DNA from: CAZNPL01 sp964574815
GTDB lineage: Bacteria > Planctomycetota > Phycisphaerae > UBA1845
Assembly (NCBI GenBank): GCA_964574815.1
Contig: CAZNPL010000033.1
Location: 11,845 to 75,844 of the forward strand
Direction: 5' to 3'
Length of the DNA: 64,000 bases
This document shows positions 47,532-55,637 of this stretch, piece after piece. Position 1 is the first letter of the stretch, and each line of letters begins with the position of its first letter. The position numbers were made by a program, and so were the translations under genes. The notes under the pieces were generated by a model that saw nothing but the letters and a program-made list of their open reading frames with translations, was not told where the DNA came from and ran no database searches.

Positions 47532-48116
47532 ATGGCAAGCGATGAATCAGTTTCCGTGCGTAGAGGCGGGCGCATCAAGGATGCCCGGGGGCGAATCGTC
47601 ACCCGGTACGATCCGGTCAGAACGTATCTGCTGCGCCAAGGCAGCCCCATATCCGCCGAGACACTCGAGGCGATGGCCAACGAGCTCCTGCCCGGTGTGA
47701 AGAAAAAAAGGCTGGTGCAGATCGCCTCCGTTGTGGCCGGTGTGCTGCTGGTTGTCGGCGGGAATCTGGTTTACTTCCGCTGGTTCAGCAGTTGGAAAGG
47801 CCTCGACCCGGTTAATACCACGATTTACATCGTCCAGGCCATCGTGCTTGTGTCCGGCCCGGTCATTGCGTTCCGCATGGCCAGAACCGAGTATTCAAAT
47901 CTCATCGTGGCTACGATGCTCAAGTACCGTCGTTGTCTGCACTGCGGCTACGATCTGCGCCTCCTGCCTGTCGATGCCGCCGACGGCGCGACCGTTTGTC
48001 CCGAGTGCGGCTGCGCCTGGAGGCTGGGCGCAAGCGACTCTGTGATTGATTCCAAGCCGGCCGGGGTAGACACGCTGGAGCGAAACCGCAACGATGAACA
48101 CGAACGAACCGCCTGA
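47532..48116 (+). CDS. Zinc-ribbon membrane protein, paired with next gene
   Basis: A 194-residue protein. A soluble N-terminus (GGRIKDARGRIVTRYDPVRTYLL) leads to two membrane helices (IASVVAGVLLVVGGNLVYF, IYIVQAIVLVSGPVIAFRM) and a C-terminal ribbon with CLHCGYDLRLLP and CPECGCAWRL. This reverses the order seen in the 21940 series, where the ribbon comes first. The next gene is a clear paralogue and overlaps by 23 bases. Function unknown. Confidence 0.72.
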   Translation: MASDESVSVRRGGRIKDARGRIVTRYDPVRTYLLRQGSPISAETLEAMANELLPGVKKKRLVQIASVVAGVLLVVGGNLVYFRWFSSWKGLDPVNTTIYIVQAIVLVSGPVIAFRMARTEYSNLIVATMLKYRRCLHCGYDLRLLPVDAADGATVCPECGCAWRLGASDSVIDSKPAGVDTLERNRNDEHERTA

Positions 48117-48597
48117 ACACCGCAGAACCGGCCGCATCAAAGACGCCCGCGGGAACTCCGTCAGGCTCCTTGATCCGGTCTCCATGTATTTCCTTCACCG
48201 GCATGACGTCATCGAGGCCGATGTGCTCAAGGCGATCGCGAACGAGAAGGGGGTTCGGGTCGCCACCGCGGAGCGCGTGGCAATAATCGTCGGGATTCTT
48301 AGCGCGATCGCCGTGATCGGCTTCTTCGCTCACGGCATCTATAGCGGTGACATACGCGACGCCCGCTATGCAAAGCTCTCTTCCCTGGTGTTTATGTGCG
48401 CCATGCCGTGGATTGTATGGTACAGCGTGATTCGGGCGCGCCTCGACAACATCGCGGTGGCCATGCTCAAGTACCTCCGTTGTCCGCAGTGCGGCTACGA
48501 TCTGCGCATGTTGCCCACCGACCCGGTCGACGGCACCACCGTCTGTCCCGAATGCGGCGCTGCCTGGCGCGTGGTGGAAGCGGCACCGACAAAGTAG
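48094..48597 (+). CDS. Zinc-ribbon membrane protein, paralogue of the preceding gene
   Basis: A 167-residue protein with the same layout as its neighbour: GRIKDARGNSVRLLDPVSMYFL at the start, two membrane helices (VAIIVGILSAIAVIGFFAHG, LVFMCAMPWIVWYSVI), then CPQCGYDLRMLP and CPECGAAWRV. The shared RIKDARG segment and ribbon indicate tandem duplication. The 23-base overlap implies coupled translation and perhaps a heteromeric membrane complex. A class A palindrome begins directly after the stop codon. Confidence 0.72.
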   Translation: MNTNEPPEHRRTGRIKDARGNSVRLLDPVSMYFLHRHDVIEADVLKAIANEKGVRVATAERVAIIVGILSAIAVIGFFAHGIYSGDIRDARYAKLSSLVFMCAMPWIVWYSVIRARLDNIAVAMLKYLRCPQCGYDLRMLPTDPVDGTTVCPECGAAWRVVEAAPTK

Positions 48598-48619
48598 GCC
48601 ACTGCTCAAGAGCAGTGGC
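48598..48619. repeat. Palindromic intergenic repeat, class A
   Basis: A perfect ten-base palindrome (GCCACTGCTC, AA, GAGCAGTGGC), identical to those at 3276 and 9978. It begins immediately after the stop of the zinc-ribbon gene, so it could serve as transcript end or RNA stabiliser. Confidence 0.8.
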
Positions 48620-48649
48620 ACACGATCCCATTCATCGCGAAGGGACGGA

Positions 48650-49372
48650 TCACCGGATATCCGGAGCGTTTCGCACAACGAGCGTCTTGTACGGCCGCAC
48701 TCGGAACAAGATGTCCATGACCCACAAGTGCAGTACGCATGCGAGCTCCAGGCCCAGGAGGTACCATGGCCACGGGCCTATCAGGAACGGGTTGCTCGCC
48801 ATCGGTCTGCGGGCGAGGTACATGTAGTTGGCGTCCAGTGCAACGTTGATGGGGTAGACGACGGCGGCCAACACGTGGACGGCGGCGAATGCGTAGACCG
48901 CTGCCCATCGTCGCGGCCTCATCTCCAGAAAGGCGCTCATCACGATCGGGGCGGCTACCAGCAGCGAATGTCCGCCGTAGTATTCAAGCAGCAAGTACAA
49001 AGACGTGCCCGGCATCAACTCGGGCGTGACGATGGCGTGAAAGCCGCTCGGCACACCCAGGTATAGGGCCCATTCGCAGAGCAACTGGCTTCTGGTAAGC
49101 AGGGCGATTCCCGTGATGATGTAGGCGACGCGGCAGAGATGAAGCGGCAGCGAATCGGCAAGTGCCCAGGTCTCCGCCACGAAGGCCAGATGGAGGTGCA
49201 GCACGATCCTGTCGAGCAGGACAATCACACCCAGGGCGACGGCCAGCATTCGACGCCGCGGCGGCGGAGTCAACCGAAATGCCAGGCAAACGAACAGGAT
49301 GACGAGGCAACTCACGAAAAGGCCCGCCCACCAGGTGTGAGAGAACGCCGTGATCCCGGTCTCGTCCTTCAT
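48650..49372 (-). CDS. TIGR02206 family integral membrane protein
   Basis: A 240-residue protein with about six or seven membrane helices (GLFVSCLVILFVCLAF, MLAVALGVIVLLDRIVLHL, SLYLLLEYYGGHSLLVAAPIV, AAVYAFAAVHVLAAVVYPI). The conserved segments SLPLHLCRVAYIITGIALLT and YGGHS are typical of the TIGR02206/YwaF family, whose function is not known. It lies eight bases downstream of the rRNA-modification fusion gene on the same strand. Confidence 0.8.
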   Translation of the reverse strand: MKDETGITAFSHTWWAGLFVSCLVILFVCLAFRLTPPPRRRMLAVALGVIVLLDRIVLHLHLAFVAETWALADSLPLHLCRVAYIITGIALLTRSQLLCEWALYLGVPSGFHAIVTPELMPGTSLYLLLEYYGGHSLLVAAPIVMSAFLEMRPRRWAAVYAFAAVHVLAAVVYPINVALDANYMYLARRPMASNPFLIGPWPWYLLGLELACVLHLWVMDILFRVRPYKTLVVRNAPDIR

Positions 49373-49380
49373 GTTAAAGT

Positions 49381-51015
49381 TCAGTCAAACTGCGCCACGA
49401 TCGTTTCAGCCTCACGGCGCTCGGGGGCGAAGCCCAGGGGGAGCGGGGGTGGGTCGGGGAATCTGCACTTTCGGCGGCCAGCGGCGGCCTTGACCCGGTC
49501 GCGCAGCCATTTGTCCGTTACGCCTCGAAAGTTGGCCGATACGAGCATGCGGCCTCGGCGCTTGAGCAGCTTCAACGCGCCGCCTACCAGTGGCGTCATG
49601 TGCTCTTCGACCTGGAAGACGCGGGCGGGCTTGCCGCCCCGGGCGAAGGCCGGCGGGTCCAGGAGGATCAGATCGAAGCGCAGACCCTGCCGCTCTGCGC
49701 GCTTGAAGAACTCGAACGCGTCCGAGCAGTAGAAGCGATGATCGTCGAGCGGCAGGCCGTTGGCCTCGAAGTTCTGCTTGCCCCACTCGAGCGCCTTCTT
49801 CGAGACGTCCACGCTCGCCGTCGTTCCGGCGTCGCCGATGGCCGCGGCTACCGAGAAGCCGCAGGTGTAGGCGAACAGGTTCAGCACGTGCAGGCCTTTG
49901 GCTTGTTGGCGGACCCAGCGGCGGTTCTCGGCATGGGCCGTGAAGAAGCCGGTGAGATAGCCGTCATAGGGCCGGACCACGTACCTGATTCCGTCTTCGA
50001 GGATCTCGACCTCTCGCTCGGCGGGTCGGCCCCACAACGGTCGGTCGTCCATCAGTGCTTTGGGTCGGTGGCGATCCGGCTGGCTGCGGTCTCGGGGGAT
50101 CTTCTTGACGTAGACGGCGCGGACCTTGAGCCGCCGGCCGTACCACGCGGCCGCGCGTTGCAGCGTTTCCTCGTCCTGGTCGAACTTGCCCTGGCGGACC
50201 TGGAGGATGACCACCGGCCCGAGGCGGTCGGCGATCAGGCCCGGCACGTCGTCAGCGACGCCGTCGGTGAGGCGGTAGGCGTTGGTGGATTCGTCCAGCA
50301 GCCATTCGAGGCGACCGGCCAGGGCTACTTCGAGCGAGTCTTCCAGCGGCGTCTCCTCGCGGGCGACGGCGTCGAATACGTCTGGGACGGGGGCGATCGC
50401 CCGAACCTGCTCACCTGTAAACGGATGTTCGAACTCGAGCCGTTCGACGTGGAGGTACAAGCGCCCCCGGCGCCGGCCCTTTCGTCGAAAGTCGAACTTC
50501 GGGTCGTCGACGACCGGCAGGCGCATCCGCTGAAGCTGGACGCGCACGTCCATAGAGCGTCGACCGCGGAAGACGCATCGCAGCAGGGCCCGGCGGGGAT
50601 GTTGTTTGATCGGCGTCACTTCCAGCGGCGCGTCCCGCCGACGTGAACGCGGGGCTGTTGACCTGCCGGATGACTTTTCCCGTCGGCCAGCGACCTTGTG
50701 GGCTTTATATTTTCCTCTGGCCACGGCCACGAACTCTTGCCGAACATCGCCGTCGCGCAGGCGGCTCGCGAATTGCTCGGCGGCCTGTTCGGTCTTGGCA
50801 AAAGCCCACACGCCCGATTCGAACGTATCAAGCGGGTAACAGGTCCGTAAATCTTCGCTGTCGGACTCGGACCGGAGCAAGCGGACGGCGGCGGGCACGT
50901 GAGAAACGGGGTTAGGTCGCCCGGTATCTGCCGGCACGCCGGCCGGCTTGTTGACAAGGAGATAGTGTGCGTCTTCATAGAGGCGTGTGAGCATTCGAGA
51001 GGGGCGTCGTCCCAT
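49381..51015 (-). CDS. Fusion of RluA-like pseudouridine synthase and RlmI-like rRNA methyltransferase
   Basis: About 544 residues in two parts. The N-terminal 190 residues resemble an RluA-type pseudouridine synthase: EDAHYLLVNKPAGVPAD, and the catalytic Asp at about 63 in YPLDTFESGVWAFAKT. The C-terminal half resembles RlmI-type 23S rRNA cytosine-5 methyltransferase: VPGLIADRLGPVVILQ, then SAM motif VLNLFAYTCGFSVAAAIG, and LDPPAFARGGKPARV. RlmI normally carries an N-terminal PUA domain, not a synthase. The fused enzyme could make two modifications in rRNA. The start is uncertain: the frame is open to an ATG at 51165, and an ATG at 50994 is also possible. Confidence 0.78.
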   Translation of the reverse strand: MGRRPSRMLTRLYEDAHYLLVNKPAGVPADTGRPNPVSHVPAAVRLLRSESDSEDLRTCYPLDTFESGVWAFAKTEQAAEQFASRLRDGDVRQEFVAVARGKYKAHKVAGRREKSSGRSTAPRSRRRDAPLEVTPIKQHPRRALLRCVFRGRRSMDVRVQLQRMRLPVVDDPKFDFRRKGRRRGRLYLHVERLEFEHPFTGEQVRAIAPVPDVFDAVAREETPLEDSLEVALAGRLEWLLDESTNAYRLTDGVADDVPGLIADRLGPVVILQVRQGKFDQDEETLQRAAAWYGRRLKVRAVYVKKIPRDRSQPDRHRPKALMDDRPLWGRPAEREVEILEDGIRYVVRPYDGYLTGFFTAHAENRRWVRQQAKGLHVLNLFAYTCGFSVAAAIGDAGTTASVDVSKKALEWGKQNFEANGLPLDDHRFYCSDAFEFFKRAERQGLRFDLILLDPPAFARGGKPARVFQVEEHMTPLVGGALKLLKRRGRMLVSANFRGVTDKWLRDRVKAAAGRRKCRFPDPPPLPLGFAPERREAETIVAQFD

Positions 51016-51201
51016 GACGCGATGGTCTCGGGGCGCCCCGCTCCCGTCAACCAGGGTCGGAAGTTGTTGCCCGATAAGCGTGCCATGGGCCGATTCGGGC
51101 GCGTTCGCCGGCGCGGCGAGCCGCCGGCCGAAGTCGTAGACTATAATCGTATGGACGAGCGGCATTTGCCGATTTGACTCGCAGCCGACGGGATTGCACC
51201 G

Positions 51202-52329
51202 ATGGACTGGAACGCCCTACGCGACGAGTTCCCTATCACGCGGAACTACAACTTTCAGAACCACGCCGGCGTGGCGCCTGTTTGCAGCCGCGCCGCCGAG
51301 GCGATGCGAGAGTATATTCGTCGAAGCCAGGAACGCTCCCACGTCGGCAGCGGGTTCTACCAGCACGCCGAGCGGGTGCGGCAGATGGCCGCTCACCTGA
51401 TCAACGCCAACTCCGACGAAGTCACTTTCATTAAAAACACCAGCGAAGGGCTTAACTTCGTCGCCAACGGATTGACCTGGAAGAGCGGCGACAACGTCGT
51501 GACAACGAGCGCCGAGTTCCCGTCGAACGTGTTCTGCTGGCGGAATCTCGAGTCGCGGGGCGTCAAGATTCGCATGGCCATGGAGGAGAACGGCCGGATC
51601 CCGCTGGACCGGATCGTCGAGGCCATCGACAGCCGGACGCGGGTGGTGGCGATCTCGTCGGTGCAGTACGCGAGCGGCTTCCGCACCGACCTGGCCACGC
51701 TGGGCGATCATTGCCGCGAGAAAGGTGTCTTCCTTTGCGTGGACGCGATTCAGTCGCTCGGGGCGATGCCGATCGACGTGAAGGGGATGCACATCGATTT
51801 TCTGGCCGCCGACGCGCACAAATGGATGTGCGGCCCGGAGGGCATCGGCATCTTCTACGTCTCCAAGGAGATCCAGGGGTACCTGCGACCGAGCTGCGTG
51901 GGATGGTTGTCGGTGAAGGACCCGTGGGACTTCGATCGCGGCGTGTTCGAGCTGGCCGACTCGATCCATCGCTACGACAGCGGCTCGTACAACATGGCCG
52001 GCATTTACGCCCTGGGCGGGGCGCTCGATCTGCTGCTGGAGATCGGCATCGACAACATCTGCCAGCGGGTGCTGTTCTTGACCGACCGGCTGGCCGAGGG
52101 CGTGCGTGACAAGGGCTACCGCGTGGTCAGCTCGCGCAACCGCACCGACGCCAGCGGCATTCTGGCGTTCCGCTCGGACGTGCACGATCATCGCCAGATC
52201 CAAAAGCACCTGCAGACCGAGCATCGTCTGGTGATCGCGGTCCGCAAAGGGCGCCTCCGCGCCAGCCCGCACTTTTACAACACCGAAAAGGAAATCGACC
52301 AGCTCATCGAGACCCTCCCGCGGCACTAA
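51202..52329 (+). CDS. Class V aminotransferase (cysteine-desulfurase-like)
   Basis: A 375-residue PLP enzyme of the class V fold. The Schiff-base lysine is in DAHKWMCGPEGIGIFY at about 206-221. Upstream are FIKNTSEGLNFVANGL and VVAISSVQYASGFRTDL; the Asp of FLCVDAIQSLGAMPIDV binds the pyridine nitrogen. Relatives include cysteine desulfurases, isopenicillin-N epimerase-like and kynureninase-like enzymes, so the substrate is not fixed. A TATAAT box at 51142-51147 may belong to its promoter. Note that selenoprotein synthesis needs a selenide donor and some desulfurase-like lyases act on selenocysteine, but nothing here links this gene to it. Confidence 0.85.
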   Translation: MDWNALRDEFPITRNYNFQNHAGVAPVCSRAAEAMREYIRRSQERSHVGSGFYQHAERVRQMAAHLINANSDEVTFIKNTSEGLNFVANGLTWKSGDNVVTTSAEFPSNVFCWRNLESRGVKIRMAMEENGRIPLDRIVEAIDSRTRVVAISSVQYASGFRTDLATLGDHCREKGVFLCVDAIQSLGAMPIDVKGMHIDFLAADAHKWMCGPEGIGIFYVSKEIQGYLRPSCVGWLSVKDPWDFDRGVFELADSIHRYDSGSYNMAGIYALGGALDLLLEIGIDNICQRVLFLTDRLAEGVRDKGYRVVSSRNRTDASGILAFRSDVHDHRQIQKHLQTEHRLVIAVRKGRLRASPHFYNTEKEIDQLIETLPRH

Positions 52330-52347
52330 CGCCGGAGGAACGCAACG

Positions 52348-52448
52348 ATCAGAGCCCGGAGCGCAAGCGACGGGTGGCACAGCGATGATGGACCGCAGCA
52401 CGAGCGACGCACGGCACGTGACCACTCGCTGCCGCTCGCGGCTCTGAT
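52348..52448. repeat. Inverted pair of ATCAGAGCC repeats
   Basis: One arm (ATCAGAGCCCGGAGCGCAAG, from 52348) recurs in inverted orientation ending at 52448 (CGCTCGCGGCTCTGAT). The arms enclose about 50 bases between two convergent genes. Confidence 0.6.
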
Positions 52449-52513
52449 ACGCACCGGCGCGGCACATGCGCACCGGATGCACTGCATGTCCAGGTGCGGG
52501 GCGGCCCAGCGCA

Positions 52514-53314
52514 TCATTGGCCGTCGGAGCCCCAATCCGCCAGGAACGCCCGCCTTGGATCTGCGTGCTCTGTGGGACCGCTGAATCGCTGTTGGAACAG
52601 CCCGAAATCAATCAGACTGACGCGCCCGTCGCCATCCAAATCGACCTCGACGCATCCCCCCGCGTTCTGCTCGACGGCGCAGGCATGCAGCCGCTCGAAG
52701 TCCACCAGATCGATGTGCCCGTCCGAGTTGAAGTCGCCCGGAACGGACCGATTCAGCACCACCCAGAAATCCTGCGAAGGTTCGTACCGCCTTGCGTCCG
52801 CGAGTTCATCCAGAAGGCGGAACACGACGTAGAATACCACATCGTGGCCGTAGTCCTCAGGGAAAACCCAGTAATCCAGGTGCACGTGATGGAACGGCAC
52901 GTGGCTCAGATGAACGCGCTGCCCGGGCTGATCGTACCACGTGCCGTCCTTTCCAAGGTACAAGCCCTCGGAGATGGCGACGATCTCCAGCCAGATGTCG
53001 TAATCCACCATGCGCTCTCCGGCGAGCTCGTGCTGCGGGTCGTTCTCAATCTGCTCGGAGCCGGGCTCGCCGTTTAAGTACCCGCCGTAGACCGGGCTGA
53101 AAAAGAGCGGATAGTGGCTGGCTTGCGGTTTACCCTCGTGCGTCGTGTAAAGCTCCGCCACGTCCGCGAACAGCGGCCCAGTTTGCGACCCGGCTCCCTG
53201 CAATTGACCAATTGCGAAGTGATCGAGCGGTCAGCCGTGGCCGCCGTAAGCGGGCGCCGGCAGGCACGCGCCCAGCGCCGCCGCGATTAAGATAAACGGT
53301 TGTCCCTTCAACAT
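52514..53314 (-). CDS. Secreted dockerin-like protein with in-frame UGA at codon 28, candidate selenoprotein
   Basis: The ATG at 53314 starts a signal peptide (MLKGQPFILIAAALGACLPA then PAYGGHG), followed in the same frame by UGA at 53233-53231 and then a 238-residue frame beginning PLDHFAIGQLQGAGSQTG. The later part has His-rich segments (HLSHVPFHHVHLDYW) and ends with paired dockerin-like calcium loops (DFNSDGHIDLVDFERL, DLDGDGRVSLIDFGLF). Either UGA is read, giving a 266-residue exported protein, or a Trp codon (TGG) has mutated. A SECIS-like hairpin follows the UGA. An AGGTG site precedes the ATG, 12 bases after the prepilin-like gene, so the pair is an operon. I know no Cys homologue to compare. 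Confidence 0.6.
53200..53233 (-). promoter_or_regulatory. Second SECIS-like hairpin after in-frame UGA
   Basis: On the minus strand the UGA (53233-53231) is followed 16 bases on by a perfect stem GCAAUU/AAUUGC (53215-53210 with 53205-53200) closing loop GGUC. The loop begins 21 bases after the end of the UGA and opens with GG, within the bacterial SECIS range. The stem is AU-rich, so its stability is only moderate. Confidence 0.5.
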
Positions 53315-53326
53315 CGGTCTGTCACC

Positions 53327-54055
53327 TCATTCTTCGCGATCCGGCGGCGGCAGGAACCGGTCATTCCATTGCGGCGCCGTCTTGGGGTCCCATAGCGTCA
53401 TCCTGAGCGGCTTCCATGTCCGCCCGAAACCCAGCGTGTCCACGTGTGTGTCCGCGAACAGGTAATTCGCCATACCTCGATGCCGCTCGATCGCCACTTG
53501 ACGCTCCGGGGGCATCATCACGAAACGCTCCGGGTGAATGTGGTCCACGCCCCGCAACTGCGAGCACGACTCGGCCACGAAAATCGTATGCGCCGGATGT
53601 CGAATGCGTGACAGATTGTCACAGTACGGATCCGGGCGCTCCGCGACCAGGTAGTTCAGGGCGTAACTTCCCCAGCGCATCTCGGCCAGGGCGTCGCGCT
53701 GCGGCGCCGGAAGCTCCTCCCATTGGATATGCGTCCAGTCCACAAAGTCCACGCCGCGCTCCGATGGGCACTCAAAGACCAGCGGTTCATTCACGTACCG
53801 ATTCAGCACGTTCAGCCACCAGTTGCGCGGATCCGCATCGCTTCCGTGCCCGCCGCTTGAGGGAAAGCGGTCGCGGTTCTGCATGGAGTACAACTGCATC
53901 GCCAGTCCCATCTGCTTGCAGTTGTTCAGGCACACCACCATCCGCGCCTGCGCCCTGGCTCCTCTCAGGCTCGGAACGAGGATTGAGATGAGCAGGACGA
54001 TGATCGAGACCACAATCAGCAGCTCAATCAGCGTCAATCCCCTGCACCTCGACAT
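53327..54055 (-). CDS. Prepilin-like protein of the H-X9-DG type
   Basis: A 242-residue protein with a type IV prepilin N-terminus: short basic leader, the cleavage site G-LTLIE after MSRCR, and a hydrophobic helix (LLIVVSIIVLLISILVP). The C-terminal HRGMANYLFADTHVDTL matches the H-X9-DG region common in Planctomycetota pseudopilins, with DT in place of DG. It probably sits in a type II secretion or pilus-like apparatus. It is 12 bases upstream of the UGA-containing secreted protein and 90 bases downstream of a PEP-CTERM gene on the same strand. Confidence 0.85.
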   Translation of the reverse strand: MSRCRGLTLIELLIVVSIIVLLISILVPSLRGARAQARMVVCLNNCKQMGLAMQLYSMQNRDRFPSSGGHGSDADPRNWWLNVLNRYVNEPLVFECPSERGVDFVDWTHIQWEELPAPQRDALAEMRWGSYALNYLVAERPDPYCDNLSRIRHPAHTIFVAESCSQLRGVDHIHPERFVMMPPERQVAIERHRGMANYLFADTHVDTLGFGRTWKPLRMTLWDPKTAPQWNDRFLPPPDREE

Positions 54056-54145
54056 CGGCCAATCATCCTACTTCACACCGTCCGCCCAACGACCTCCCGG
54101 AGCGGGCGAACGCCGGTCGGGCCGCCCGCCCGCTCGCGGAACACT

Positions 54146-55009
54146 TTACCAGCAGCGCCGTCGCAGCGCGTGTCTTTGGGGAAAGCCAAGCCAGCCGACG
54201 CCCATCGCCAGGAGCACGAGAGCCCCCGGCTCCGGAACAACCTGGAAGCCAATCGTGAACGAATCGGAGGCTTGATATAGGCCGCCCGCATCGTAAGCGC
54301 TGAACGTCGTGGCGAGAATGCTGCCTTCATCACTCCCGTCGGCCGCCAGCCAGAAATTGAAACTCATGTGTTCATGAAGCCCCCAAGCCTGCTTGTCCTC
54401 CAGCCACCTGGTCAGCAGCGGATACTCCGCACCATCGGCGGCCAGGATCTCGGCCCCGCTCGGAAGCAGCATGAAGAAGTCGTCCTCGGCCACGTTTGTG
54501 CCCTCGCGGGCCAGCACGATGGACCAGTCCGGTTCCGTCTCGCGATTGACGCTCTCCAGGTTCCACGCGCCCTGAGGCCCGTGCGCCGAGTGCCACCCAT
54601 CCAAGTGCACCATTCCGTCCGGATCCCCGTAGCCGTACGCCTCGCTGTACTGGAAGCGACAGGTATACATCATCCGCGACGAGTCACCGGGCTTGTAGAT
54701 CGGGTCGCCAAACGGATTGGTCTCCGGGACGACACGCAGAAACGGTTCGCCGTCCGCCGCGGTCCAGTTCGGCCAGCCCGGCGTGGGTGCCAGCGGATGC
54801 ACCGGAGGAACCGAGAAAAACCAGAGCTGGTTATCATCCGTCGGGTCAGGGTCCACGAACCCTTCGCCGGGATTGCCCCAGTCCGCCGGCCGCCAGCTCG
54901 GGTTTATTCCAATGTGCGTATGGGCCAGCGGGCAGTCCGCCGACACCTGAGCGGGCGACGCGGCCCATGCCCACGCCGCCACGATACATACCGATACGGT
55001 GCTTCTCAT
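54146..55009 (-). CDS. PEP-CTERM protein, possibly all3515-like
   Basis: A 287-residue exported protein with signal peptide MRSTVSVCIVAAWAWAASPA and C-terminal sorting tail VPEPGALVLLAMGVGWL plus basic end. The mature start DCPLAHTHIGINPSWRPADW and the segment NQLWFFSVPPVHPLAPTPGW resemble, from memory, the all3515 family of PEP-CTERM proteins reported as zinc-regulated in cyanobacteria; I could not verify this. His and Asp clusters (HLDGWHSAHG) would suit metal binding. An AAGGAGAA site precedes the ATG at 55009. I found no clear Zur box upstream. Confidence 0.72.
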   Translation of the reverse strand: MRSTVSVCIVAAWAWAASPAQVSADCPLAHTHIGINPSWRPADWGNPGEGFVDPDPTDDNQLWFFSVPPVHPLAPTPGWPNWTAADGEPFLRVVPETNPFGDPIYKPGDSSRMMYTCRFQYSEAYGYGDPDGMVHLDGWHSAHGPQGAWNLESVNRETEPDWSIVLAREGTNVAEDDFFMLLPSGAEILAADGAEYPLLTRWLEDKQAWGLHEHMSFNFWLAADGSDEGSILATTFSAYDAGGLYQASDSFTIGFQVVPEPGALVLLAMGVGWLGFPQRHALRRRCW

Positions 55010-55157
55010 CTTGTTCTCCTTCACGAGTTTTGCCGGAGTTCGAGCCTGCCGTCGCGCGCGCAGGCAAAAGCGCTTGCGGCAGACGCGATCAGCAGAATCC
55101 AGACGTTGGTTTGACTTCCAGGCGGTCACGCCCCGCCCAATGTCGGGGGCACGACCC

Positions 55158-55457
55158 TTAGATCGTCGGAGGTGCTCGTGGAGCGACAAGTTGAGAACAG
55201 CAAAGCGTTAGCGGAAGAGGCGATTCCGGTCGGGCGGCAAGCCGAACCAACTCGGCGACCGGGAGACCCGGTGCTCCGGCATCTGCGACCGCCTGCGAAG
55301 CGGTGACCACCGCCTGCCACACCGGGCAGTTCGCCGAGTCGTGTTGAGCATCATCTCCATGAGCGTGATGCCAGAGATGCAGATGCAGGGCGTACGCGCC
55401 CCCGTTGGTCGAGGCCACGAAACACAGGCAAAGCAGTGACCTTGCACAGCGCCGCAT
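55158..55457 (-). CDS. Small His-rich exported protein, DUF2946-like
   Basis: A 99-residue protein with a signal peptide (MRRCARSLLCLCFVASTNGGAYA), then HLHLWHHAHGDDAQHD and CPVWQAVVTA. The His cluster followed by CPxC-like residues (here CPVW, with one Cys missing) and a Pro/Ala-rich end recall DUF2946-type proteins found near metal genes. It lies about 150 bases upstream of the PEP-CTERM gene on the same strand. Metal binding is likely from composition; a precise role is not known. Confidence 0.6.
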   Translation of the reverse strand: MRRCARSLLCLCFVASTNGGAYALHLHLWHHAHGDDAQHDSANCPVWQAVVTASQAVADAGAPGLPVAELVRLAARPESPLPLTLCCSQLVAPRAPPTI

Positions 55458-55637
55458 ACGGCTGTTCCCCGTTCGGTTCCCTCCCGCTGCTATCTATACT
55501 AGCGTGGAACGGGTCTGGTTCGCAATCGCCTGTTTTTTTCACCCAAGGGCCGTCCGCCAAGTGGAGCCGAACGTCCAAAGTGCGCCTGGGGCCGGGCAAG
55601 CCCGTGCGCGGCGCGTGTCTACGCCACCGGCCTCCAC

